This document shows, one piece after another, positions 1 to 4,905 of a stretch of 5,027 bases of DNA. Within the stretch, counting starts at the first letter, position 1, and the number at the start of each line of letters is the position of its first letter. The notes beneath the pieces were generated by a model. The model worked only from the letters and a program-made list of their open reading frames with translations. It was not told the DNA's origin and searched no databases. The DNA comes from CAVSUR01 sp052143655. GTDB lineage: Bacteria; Actinomycetota; Actinomycetes; Streptosporangiales; Streptosporangiaceae. The stretch is from positions 1-5,027 of the forward strand of contig JBKQSL010000113.1 in NCBI GenBank assembly GCA_052143655.1. The letters are read 5' to 3'. Made by a program: the position numbers and the translations under genes.

Positions 1-126
1 CCGGTATTCAGCCCCGTAGATCCGCACGATGTCGTAATCGGGCAGGTTCTGCAGGCTGCTCCGGTGCCAGGGCTTGCCCCGGCACCGGTACCGGGCGCAC
101 CGGGCCGTGATCACGTCCAGCGGTAC
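1..126 (-). pseudogene. Group II intron reverse transcriptase/maturase, C-terminal-region fragment (runs off the left edge)
   Basis: Read on the minus strand from base 126, the frame is open to the window edge and gives about 42 residues beginning VPLDVI, followed by RGKPWHRSSLQNLPDYDIV and then RIYGAEYR. The GKP-x-HR, DYDIV and YGAEYR motifs are, from memory of the family, typical of the segment after the polymerase domain (thumb/maturase X region) of bacterial group II intron-encoded proteins, where YGAEYRG is usually followed by an IVNYY-like stretch. Such proteins help splice their host intron RNA and copy it into DNA at the target site. Here the N-terminal polymerase part is absent: the frame ends exactly where the inverted repeat of the neighbouring insertion sequence begins. 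Codon usage is strongly G/C at third positions, so this is genuine coding DNA. Whether the C-terminal end survives lies outside the window. The identification rests on motif recall only. Confidence 0.72.
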
Positions 127-142
127 CTGTGCGTGCCGAGAA
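127..142 (+). repeat. Left terminal inverted repeat of the integrase-type IS
   Basis: CTGTGCGTGCCGAGAA is perfectly complementary to 1303-1318. Inward similarity continues after a few mismatches through about base 164. The transposase stop codon (TGA, 154-156 on the minus strand) lies in this extended repeat. Confidence 0.9.
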
Positions 143-153
143 CCTCGTCCACG

Positions 154-1237
154 TCATGCGACCAGGCGATATTCGTTGACCAGGCCACCGACGCGAGAAT
201 GTCTTCGGACGCGGTACTGCTCAAGATCGACCGGGTCGGGCAGCGGCTTCAGCGGCGCGGCGCCGTGCAGCGAGCGGTGCGGCCGATGCTGGTTATGGTG
301 GATCTCGTACTCGCGGAGGATCCGCCGCAGATGGTGCTGGTTCCACACGAGGGTGCGGTCCAGGAGCTCGCGGCGGCATCCCCCGATCCAGCGTTCGGCG
401 ATCGCGTTCATGCGGGGCGTCCGCACGTTGCACAGCACGATCCGGATCCCGGCGTCCGCCAGGATCGCGTCGAACGCGGCGGTGAAGTTCGATCCGCGGT
501 CGCGGATCCATGAACTTGACTCGCTGCGTTTGCTCGCTGAGGTCCATGATCAGGTTGCGTGCCTGCTGGGCGGTCCACGCCCCGGTGGGATACAGGGTGA
601 CGCTGAGGATGCGGATGCGCCGGGTCGTGTGCTCGATCACGGCCAGGACGTGAGCCTGAGTGCCGTCGAGCAGGTCAACCGTGAAGAAGTCGCAGGCCAG
701 GATCGCCTCGGCCTGGGAGCGCAGGAACTGCGACCAGGTCGGCCCGGTCCGCCGCGGCGCGGGGCCGGTGCCGTGGGTCTTGAGGATCTCCCACACGGTC
801 GACGCCGAGACTCGCACTCCCAGGCCGGCCAGTTCCCCGTGGATCCTGCGGTAGCCCCATTCGGGGTTCTCCCGGGCCAGCCGAAGGACCAGGGCCCTGA
901 TGTTCCGGCTGGTGGCCGGCCGGCCGGTCTTGCCGCGCATGGACCGCGCCGCCCAGCGGTGCCGGACGATATCTCGGTGCCAGCGCACGATGGTGTCCGG
1001 GGTGACCAGCAGCCGCAGCCCGTGGCGGCGCGCTTTGGGTATCACGCTGAGCAGGGCCGCGAGCACGGCCCGGTCTGCCCAGTTGAGCCTCGGGCGGCGC
1101 GGCTGCCGCCGCTGCAGGACGGCGAGCTGGTGGCGCAGGATCAAGATCTCGGCGGTCTTCCACGTCTCCTCGCGCCGGGACAGCCGCAGCCACGCGGCTA
1201 GCCGCGTGATCAGGAGGAAAACGAACCGCAGGCACAT
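154..1237 (-). pseudogene. IS transposase with integrase (rve) catalytic core, one frameshift
   Basis: This would catalyse strand transfer of the surrounding insertion sequence. Repaired, it is about 360 residues from ATG at 1237 (MCLRFVFLLITRL) to TGA at 154. The order is an N-terminal hydrophobic/Arg-rich stretch with HQLAVLQRR, a helix-turn-helix-like region around RLLVTPDTIVRWHRD, a second DNA-binding segment (NPEWGYRRIHGELAGLGV), then the catalytic core. The catalytic residues are visible: Asp in ILACDFF (codon 689-691), Asp in IRDRGSNF (codon 499-501) and Glu in NAIAERWIGG (codon 394-396). The last two are separated by 34 residues, close to the classical DD(35)E spacing. The tail HHNQHRPHRSLHGAAPL is also typical. 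The frame breaks at about 508-509: an extra G after KFM shifts KFMIRDRGSNF out of frame, just before the second Asp. As read, no active enzyme would be made. No clear ribosome-binding site precedes the ATG. The break is not the A-run slippery site used by IS3 elements. Confidence 0.88.
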
Positions 1238-1302
1238 GACCGGTGAGCATCACGGGCGGAGCGCCGAGCGAGCAACTCTGCTGGTCAGAGCCGTGGATGC
1301 GA

Positions 1303-1318
1303 TTCTCGGCACGCACAG
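1303..1318 (-). repeat. Right terminal inverted repeat of the integrase-type IS
   Basis: This is the complement of CTGTGCGTGCCGAGAA at 127-142, a perfect 16-bp match. The outer edge abuts the aldo/keto reductase reading frame: the last codons from that gene are Leu-Gly-Thr-Asp, and the frame then runs into the IS and stops at a TGA at about 1285. Confidence 0.9.
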
Positions 1319-1684
1319 TCGGTGCCGAGCCTGCGCAGGCACTGCTCGACACCCGCCCGGACGTTCCCGGCGCTGTAGTCGTGCGGGAACGGCGGCGTGG
1401 CGCCGGCCGACGGATCACCCAGCAGGCAGCCGCACTTGGACGCCAGGAAGTACTCGTCGCGGCGATGGCCGAGATACTTCCCGATGAGTTCCTCGCTCCG
1501 GCCGTAGTCGATCGAGGTGTCGATCAGGCTGATGCCCCCGTCGAGGACCGCGCCAAGAAGCCGGCCCGCCTCCTGGTCCTCAATCCGCGGTCCCCAGGGC
1601 TGGCCGCGCAGCTCCATGGCCCCCGTACCCCAGGACGGTCACGTGCGCTCCGGTCCGCCCCAGCGGGCCCGTCTCGATTGTCAT
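1319..1684 (-). pseudogene. Aldo/keto reductase, N-terminal part only, truncated by the IS and frameshifted
   Basis: Aldo/keto reductases are NAD(P)H-dependent carbonyl reductases with a TIM-barrel fold. Repaired, the fragment begins at ATG 1684 (MTIETGPLGRTGAHVTVLGYG), continues with MELRGQPWGPRIED, and contains LIDTSIDYGRSEELIGKYLG and YFLASKCGCLLG before ending at AGVEQCLRRLGTD. Asp in IDTS, Tyr in DYG and Lys in SKCG fit three of the four catalytic-tetrad residues (Asp, Tyr, Lys, His). The His, expected shortly after RLGTD in an LLQFH-like strand, is lost where the insertion sequence starts. About 120 residues remain of a usual 280-330. A second lesion is an extra G in a five-G run (minus strand, 1620-1624), so the ATG start and the conserved MELRG segment are in different frames. 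Only a weak GCAGG sits before the start. The sequence is otherwise well conserved, suggesting recent loss. Substrate cannot be told. Confidence 0.85.
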
Positions 1685-1849
1685 ACCTGCACGCTACCGG
1701 CCCGGCGCCAGCTCCCGGCCCGTGCAGCCGGTGCAGGAACGCGCCACACCGCACCGGTGCACAGTCCCCACGCGGCGGCCAGGTGGCGGAGCTTCGGCAC
1801 TGGCAAGATCATGTCCTGCAGCTCGCGTAGGGTCCCGGGCGGAGGCCGG
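1685..1849. other. Degraded stretch without a recognisable gene
   Basis: This lies between the aldo/keto reductase start and the Ig-like remnant. On the minus strand one frame stays open from about 1850 to a TGA just before the reductase start (including LRELQDMILPVPKLRHLAAA and WGLCTG), but I recognise no family in it. It could be the eroded tail of the Ig-like gene in a shifted frame, or the former promoter region of the reductase. The plus-strand frames look like shadows. Confidence 0.4.
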
Positions 1850-2050
1850 GCCGTCGCCGTTGTCAGCGAACCGCATGCCCGAGGGCAGCCGACCGGTTCT
1901 GGTGATCCTGGGTGCCGGGTCGCCGGCCGCGGTCACCGTGAAGGTGAACGCCGCCCCGTAGGCTGCCGTCGCAGCGGAGCCGCTGGTGAAGGCGGGCCCT
2001 TGCGTGGAGGTCGTCGTGGTCGTGGATGTGGTAGGTGAGGGCCTGCCATG
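1850..2050 (-). pseudogene. Remnant of a secreted protein: Thr/Ser/Pro linker plus partial Ig-like (He_PIG-type) domain
   Basis: From an in-frame stop at 2051-2053, the minus strand reads HGRPSPTTSTTTTSTQGP, then AFTSGSAATAAYGAAFTFTV, then TAAGDPAPRITRTGRLPSG and MRFADNGDG. The pattern FTFTVTAAGDPAP...GRLPSGMRFADNGDG closely follows the short Ig-like repeats (FTVTATGxPAPxLTxSGTLPxGVTFxDNGDGTATLxGTP) found in extracellular actinobacterial proteins, often after Thr/Ser-rich linkers and as carbohydrate- or surface-binding modules. After GDG the expected TATLAGTP segment appears only with a frame change (PASARDP in this frame, GT in the next), and the domain then loses resemblance. There is no start codon, signal peptide or intact domain, so this is a gene piece. 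The linker may be partly fortuitous because another minus-strand frame overlaps it with good codon use down to about 2010. Confidence 0.6.
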
Positions 2051-2240
2051 TCAGGCCGGGCAGGCGCACGCTTCGCCGCTGCGTGGTGAGGTGCTGGAGG
2101 AGATAGTCGGCGACGGTGAAGCGCCCGGTGCCATGAAGGACCAACGACTCGTTGCCGAACTTCCTCGCTGCAACCGAGGGGCCATGGAACGCTCCGGTGC
2201 GGGTCGCGGCGACAGCTCGCCCCGATCCACCCGATCTTGT
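2005..2240 (-). pseudogene. Unidentified minus-strand coding remnant
   Basis: One minus-strand frame is open from 2240 to well past 2005 with strong G/C third-position bias. It reads GAFHGPSVAARKFGNESLVL, then HGTGRFTVADYLLQHLTTQR, then PGLTWQALTYHIHDHDDL. It has no convincing start codon or ribosome-binding site and is interrupted upstream by TGA at 2241-2243. I do not recognise it. The run AARKFGNESLVLHGTG followed by DYLL and LPG weakly recalls the C-terminal TAP-like domain of secreted alpha/beta-hydrolase peptidases, but the catalytic-His GH is absent and I would not rely on this. Near 2005-2015 the coding signal moves to the frame of the Ig-like remnant, so the two may be parts of one frameshifted gene or two unrelated pieces brought together. 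Confidence 0.35.
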
Positions 2241-2372
2241 TCACGTACGATGCTGATACGTCACTAAACGATCATCCGCGCCATGCCTTGCGGACGGTCC
2301 CCCGCCTGGGGAACGGCCGGTTCATCCTTGATCAGCGTGCCGGCAGGGCTGATCCTTCAGAGAGCAGGCGGC
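2241..2372. other. Leader region of the SET gene; no certain promoter
   Basis: A locally AT-richer patch at about 2236-2275 (TTGTTCACGTACGATGCTG onward) contains a TTGTTC hexamer and several TA-containing hexamers, but no pair at 16-18 base spacing is convincing. An ACGTA/TACGT inverted repeat (2243-2247 and 2257-2261) sits in it. Closer to the gene, GATCAGC (2330-2336) and GCTGATC (2348-2354) form a 7-bp inverted repeat ending 18 bases before the chosen GTG start. This is the natural place for the SET gene's control elements, but none is proven. Confidence 0.3.
2330..2354. repeat. Inverted repeat GATCAGC-N11-GCTGATC upstream of the SET start
   Basis: Perfect 7-bp arms at 2330-2336 and 2348-2354 are separated by 11 bases, and the repeat ends 18 bases before the GTG at 2373. 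It could be an operator or a leader hairpin. If translation started at 2283 it would lie within the coding region. A repeat this short can occur by chance. Confidence 0.35.
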
Positions 2373-2885
2373 GTGAACGGCGGCTACGAACTCCAACGAA
2401 CTGACGCCAAGGGCGCGGGCGTATTCGCCACCCGGTCCTTCCGGGTCGGCGAGACAGTGATGGTCGGTGTCATCGATCGCGAACTCGACCACAACCATTC
2501 CCATGCCTCCCAGGTCAGCGAGACACGGTTCGTGCTGCACGGCGGGCTCATCACCAAGGTGAACCACTCGTGCGAGCCGAACTGCGGAATCCGCCTCAAC
2601 GCCAGCGGCGCTCACGACATCGTCGCCCGCCAGCCCATCGCCGCAGGCCAGGAGATCACTTTCGACTACGCCATGCGGAATTACTCGGTCGAGTACTTCG
2701 CCGCCCACTGCCAGTGCGGCTCACCCCGCTGCCGTGACCGCATCACCGGCTGGAAGGATCTGCCAGCCGAGCGTAAAACGGACTACCGCGGCTTCGTCGC
2801 CCCCTATCTCACCGACATCGACAATCAGCGCGCCACCAGACAGGTCGGTCAGGTCGCGCGGATCGAGCCGGTATCGCTTCAATAG
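2373..2885 (+). CDS. SET-domain protein lysine methyltransferase-like protein with post-SET zinc motif
   Basis: SET enzymes transfer methyl groups from S-adenosylmethionine to lysine side chains; a bacterial protein substrate is expected but cannot be named. With the GTG at 2373 the product is 170 residues. GAGVFATRSFRVGETV (14-29) is the first SET motif. NHSCEPN (64-70) is the cofactor/pseudoknot motif. EITFDY (94-99) carries the catalytic Tyr99. CQCGSPRC (113-120) is a CxCxxxxC post-SET motif whose three Cys, with Cys67, match the zinc site of eukaryotic post-SET enzymes. A tail (GWKDLPAERKTDYRGFVAPY) follows. There is no signal peptide or membrane segment, so it is cytoplasmic. The frame is also open to an ATG at 2283 and a GTG at 2337, but the SET homology starts right after 2373; only a weak GCAGG precedes it, so the start is uncertain. 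It is complete and undamaged, unlike everything around it. An IS4-type element lies 13 bases after the TAG stop. Confidence 0.9.
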   Translation: MNGGYELQRTDAKGAGVFATRSFRVGETVMVGVIDRELDHNHSHASQVSETRFVLHGGLITKVNHSCEPNCGIRLNASGAHDIVARQPIAAGQEITFDYAMRNYSVEYFAAHCQCGSPRCRDRITGWKDLPAERKTDYRGFVAPYLTDIDNQRATRQVGQVARIEPVSLQ

Positions 2886-2888
2886 ACA

Positions 2889-2898
2889 GGCCAGATCC
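2889..2898 (+). repeat. Target-site duplication, left copy (GGCCAGATCC)
   Basis: This 10-base direct repeat is identical to 4593-4602 and abuts the left inverted repeat of the IS4-type element. It begins 3 bases after the SET stop codon. The length fits the 8-13 bp duplications of IS4-group elements. Confidence 0.88.
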
Positions 2899-2922
2899 CA
2901 CTGCCCTTAACTTCCGGGACTT
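2899..2922 (+). repeat. Left terminal inverted repeat of the IS4-type element
   Basis: This 24-bp sequence starting CACTGCCCTTAACTTCC is the perfect complement of 4569-4592. Confidence 0.93.
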
Positions 2923-3062
2923 CTACGGCTGAGTGTCCGGTTTTTAGCGTTGCGTTACGGGTGGGTCACGATTGCCGCTGGCGCTCCGGCACGGCCCTGA
3001 ACGCGGCGAGGCCCCTGCTATGACGTTGGGTGTCGAATCCAGGAGCCAGTCACAGGAGCCTC
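2923..3062 (+). other. Left noncoding segment of the IS4-type element
   Basis: These 140 bases lie between the left inverted repeat and the chosen transposase start. A short T run (GGTTTTTAGCG at about 2939-2949) and TTGCGT could belong to a transposase promoter, but no clear -35/-10 pair is visible. An AGGAG ribosome-binding site at 3054-3058 precedes GTG 3063. Confidence 0.4.
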
Positions 3063-4584
3063 GTGCCTGCGAATTTTGCCATGATCGTCGCTGTCCCGTC
3101 CACTCCCGGCGATGATGCGGGCCCGCCGGAGGCGGGCCTGGCCGCCCGGGTCGCGGCCGGGCCGGGCGCGTGGGAGGACGAGGAATGGCTGGCCGGCCTG
3201 CGCCGGGAGAGCCTGGTCGAATCGCTGCTGGCCGGCGGGACGATCGCCGCGGCGGCCGCGGCGGAGCATGCGCACAGGCAGGAGCGGGCGCTGAACGCCG
3301 GGGCCACGGCCCTGTGCCTGGTCACCGGGGCACTGTTCCCGGCCCTCGGTTACGACGCGGTTCTCGCCCTGGTCTTCGATATGCCGGGCCTGCCGGCCAG
3401 GCCCGGCATATCGGTGCCGACCGGCCCGGCCTACTCGAAGGCCCGGGTCCGGCACGGGGAGGCCCCGGCCCGCGCCATGTTCGCGCACGACGCGGCCCGC
3501 GGCGACATTCCCGCGGGCCAGGACGGCACCGCGTTCGGCCTGGAGATCACCCAGATCGACGGCACCACTCTGGAACTGTTCAATGACCCGCTGCTCGCGG
3601 AGGAATTCGGGATCCCCTCTCCCGGCGCGAAGCCGCTGCTGCGCCTCGTGGGACTGCTGCACTCTGGCACCCGCCGGTGGAAGGCCGCCGTCATCGGCCG
3701 CTACCTGGACGGGGAGAACGCCCTGGCCGACGGGCTGCAGGACGCGTTCGGCCCCGGCCAGCTGAACCTCGCCGACCGGGCTTCTTCTCCATGGACCGCT
3801 GGATCCGGTTCTCGGGCGCCGGCGCCCACCTGCTGTGGCGCGTCAAGAACAGCGCGAAGTCCGTCCCGTTCAAGACCCTCAAGGTGCTGAAAGACGGCTC
3901 GGAACTCGTGCTGCTGCGCGAGAGCGACGGCATGCGCGCCCGCCGCCGCAAGGCCGCCGGCGACCCGCCCTCCCGTCCCTGCAGGACACCGCCGCGCGGC
4001 TGGTCTGCTTCACCGTGCTGACCCGCACCCGCGGCGGCCACGCGAAAGCCACCCAGATCCGGCTGCTCACCACCCTCCTGGACCCGGACCTCTATCCCGC
4101 CGCCGGGCTCGCCGCCCTGTACCAGAAAAGATGGCTGATAGAAGTCGCGTTCCTTCACCTGAAGAGGACCGTCCGCGGCGCCGGCCGCGTCCTGCGCGGC
4201 CGCTCCGCCGCCCTCGTCCGCCAGGAAGCCTGGGCGCTGCTGCTCGCCCACAACATCATCGCCGGGCTCGCCGCCCGCGCCGCCGCTGCCGCCGGCCTGG
4301 CCCCCGGCCAGATCTGCTTCACCGCCGTGCTGTCCCTCGCCCGCGCCGCTGTCACCTCAGACACCTGCTGCCCGCACTGTCACAAGCGCCCTGCCAGCGG
4401 AAACGACCCGGCAGCCGGACTCGGCACCGCGATCCTCGCGCACCCGCCCGGACGCGCAGACCGCCAGCGGACCTCCGGCCGCACCGCCGCCGAACGACAG
4501 AAATGGATCAGCGAACCAGCCGACTACACCCTCACCATCGTCCCGTCAAATCTCCCGAAAACAGACGTAAGTCCCGGAAGTTAA
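3063..4584 (+). pseudogene. IS4-family transposase, two single-base frameshifts
   Basis: This would cut and paste the surrounding element. Repaired, it is about 507 residues from GTG 3063, chosen because AGGAG lies 4 bases upstream; GTG 3030 and ATG 3081 are alternatives in the same frame. After an N-terminal domain (GATALCLVTGALFPALGYDA, VPTGPAYSKARVRHGEAP) come first Asp in QIDGTTLELF (codon 3558-3560), second Asp in LNLADR (3774-3776) and Glu in YQKRWLIEVAFLHLK (4141-4143). The last segment matches the IS4 Y-x2-R-x3-E-x6-K signature exactly. Frameshift one is at about 3778-3780, where a missing G separates LADR from GFFSMDRWIRFSGAG, directly after the second Asp. Frameshift two is at about 3967, where a missing G separates RRRKAAGDP from ALPSLQDTAARLVCF. 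Both shift the frame by -1. The C-terminal part has a CxxC..H stretch (DTCCPHCHKR). The TAA stop lies inside the right inverted repeat. No intact product is possible as read. Confidence 0.92.
3378..3412. repeat. Perfect 15-bp hairpin inside the transposase coding sequence
   Basis: GATATGCCGGGCCTG (3378-3392) is followed by the loop CCGGC and then the exact complement CAGGCCCGGCATATC (3398-3412). It encodes DMPGLPARPGI, in the N-terminal part of the transposase. An RNA stem this long and GC-rich would be very stable. Confidence 0.85.
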
Positions 4585-4592
4585 GGGCAGTG
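4569..4592 (-). repeat. Right terminal inverted repeat of the IS4-type element
   Basis: Perfect 24-bp complement of 2899-2922. It contains the transposase TAA stop (4582-4584). Confidence 0.93.
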
Positions 4593-4602
4593 GGCCAGAT
4601 CC
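4593..4602 (+). repeat. Target-site duplication, right copy (GGCCAGATCC)
   Basis: Identical to 2889-2898 and directly next to the right inverted repeat of the IS4-type element. Confidence 0.88.
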
Positions 4603-4686
4603 TCAACGTCGTACGCGTCGCCACCGAGTAGAGTCCCGGCGCCCAACAGCAACCGAAGGCCAGTGGCCCCGTACCACGAACTTTGA
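4603..4686. other. Spacer between IS4-type element and cupin remnant
   Basis: These 84 bases were joined to the SET stop region before the IS inserted. They probably include the eroded C-terminal part of the cupin gene on the minus strand, but no frame restores the expected second cupin motif. No terminator hairpin with a T run is seen. Confidence 0.35.
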
Positions 4687-4905
4687 TCAAGCCCGCTCCC
4701 AGGACAGCTCGCCGGCCGACAACCGGACTCGTCCGCGCTTGACGTGCACGGTCGCCTCGCCCGGGCTTTCGTGCTCGGCGAGGACGGCGGCTTCGAGCAT
4801 GGCAATGACCGTCTGGCGCAGTACCCGCTCATGACCACCAACGATGGTATCCGCGGTGTGACCTCCGCCCGCGGTGACGGCCCGTTCCAGCAGCTCATGA
4901 CCTAG
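4687..4905 (-). pseudogene. Remnant of a small cupin-domain protein
   Basis: Single-domain cupins are small beta-barrel proteins, often of unknown function in actinomycetes. The minus-strand frame, open from 4905, reads LGHELLERAVTAGGGHTADT, then IVGGHERVLRQTVIAMLEAA, then VLAEHESPGEATVHVKRGRV, then RLSAGELSWERA and a TGA at 4687-4689. GGHExVLRQTVIAL...LxEHESPGEATxxVLxGRVRLxAGxxxWE is a pattern I recall from short actinobacterial cupin proteins of about 100-115 residues, and it covers cupin motif 1. The rest (usually GDLLxxPxxRHxLxALEDxAVLLTVA, with the second motif) is missing after SWE, so a frameshift or deletion ended it early. At the 5' side there is no start codon in frame: a TAG lies at 4906-4908, and KLGLA just upstream is one base out of frame. 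Both ends are therefore broken. It is convergent with the SET gene. Confidence 0.7.

Larger units (their letters stand above)
127..1318 (-). mobile_element. Insertion sequence of about 1.19 kb with a DDE integrase-type transposase (IS3/IS481-like superfamily)
   Basis: The element is bounded by a 16-bp perfect inverted repeat, CTGTGCGTGCCGAGAA at 127-142 and its complement at 1303-1318. The similarity continues imperfectly inward, with TCCACG and GACCAG shared by both ends. The conventional TG...CA ends would place it at 128-1317. It carries one transposase gene on the minus strand, reading from the right end, whose stop codon lies about 26 bases from the left end. No target duplication is visible: the bases just outside are GGTAC on the left and TCGGT on the right. 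The flanking genes are different (reverse transcriptase fragment left, aldo/keto reductase fragment right), so the copy probably marks a deletion or recombination junction. The single-ORF layout and TGT end fit IS481-like elements best; the family assignment is tentative. Confidence 0.85.
2899..4592 (+). mobile_element. Complete IS4-family insertion sequence (1694 bp)
   Basis: The ends are a 24-bp perfect inverted repeat beginning CACTGCCCTTAACTTCCGGG (2899-2922) and its complement at 4569-4592; a further weaker match (ACGGCTG against ACGTCTG) continues inward. A 10-bp target duplication, GGCCAGATCC, flanks it on both sides, so this is a clean insertion and the original sequence can be rebuilt by removing 2899-4592 and one repeat copy. 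It carries one transposase gene on the plus strand (3063-4584) with the IS4 signatures. It landed between the SET gene and the convergent cupin remnant without damaging SET. The duplication is still perfect, implying recent insertion. The transposase is frameshifted twice as read, so this copy would be non-autonomous unless those breaks are sequence errors. Confidence 0.93.

Noticed and set aside
505..512. Programmed frameshift in the integrase-type transposase
   Set aside because: IS3-type programmed shifting uses an A-rich slippery run with a downstream structure. Here the site is ATGGATCC and falls inside the catalytic core, so a plain indel is more likely.
74..1201. A 375-codon open frame on the plus strand
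   Set aside because: It is antisense to the integrase-type transposase, whose minus-strand protein has recognisable DDE motifs. Long antisense frames are common at this GC content, and the product has no recognisable motif.
675..1418. Minus-strand 247-codon frame overlapping the transposase start
   Set aside because: It is an out-of-frame shadow of the transposase, rich in Arg/Ala/Pro, and it crosses the IS boundary into the reductase fragment.
1986..2267. Plus-strand 93-codon frame
   Set aside because: Codon bias favours the minus strand here, and the plus-strand product has no recognisable motif.
2237..2275. Promoter with TTGTTC as -35 box, and ACGTA/TACGT as an operator
   Set aside because: There is no good -10 hexamer at 16-18 bases and the inverted repeat is only 5 bp, so it was kept as a possibility in the leader entry rather than called.
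2322..2708. Minus-strand 128-codon frame opposite the SET gene
   Set aside because: It is antisense to a well-supported SET protein and shows no family features of its own.
3018..3662. Minus-strand 214-codon frame in the IS4-type element
   Set aside because: It is antisense to the transposase N-terminal region, low-complexity (Gly/Arg-rich), and has no supporting motif.
4581..4898. Minus-strand 105-codon frame starting at ATG 4898
   Set aside because: It is in a different frame from the cupin-like sequence in the same DNA, and it runs through the IS target duplication into the inverted repeat, so it cannot be an old gene.
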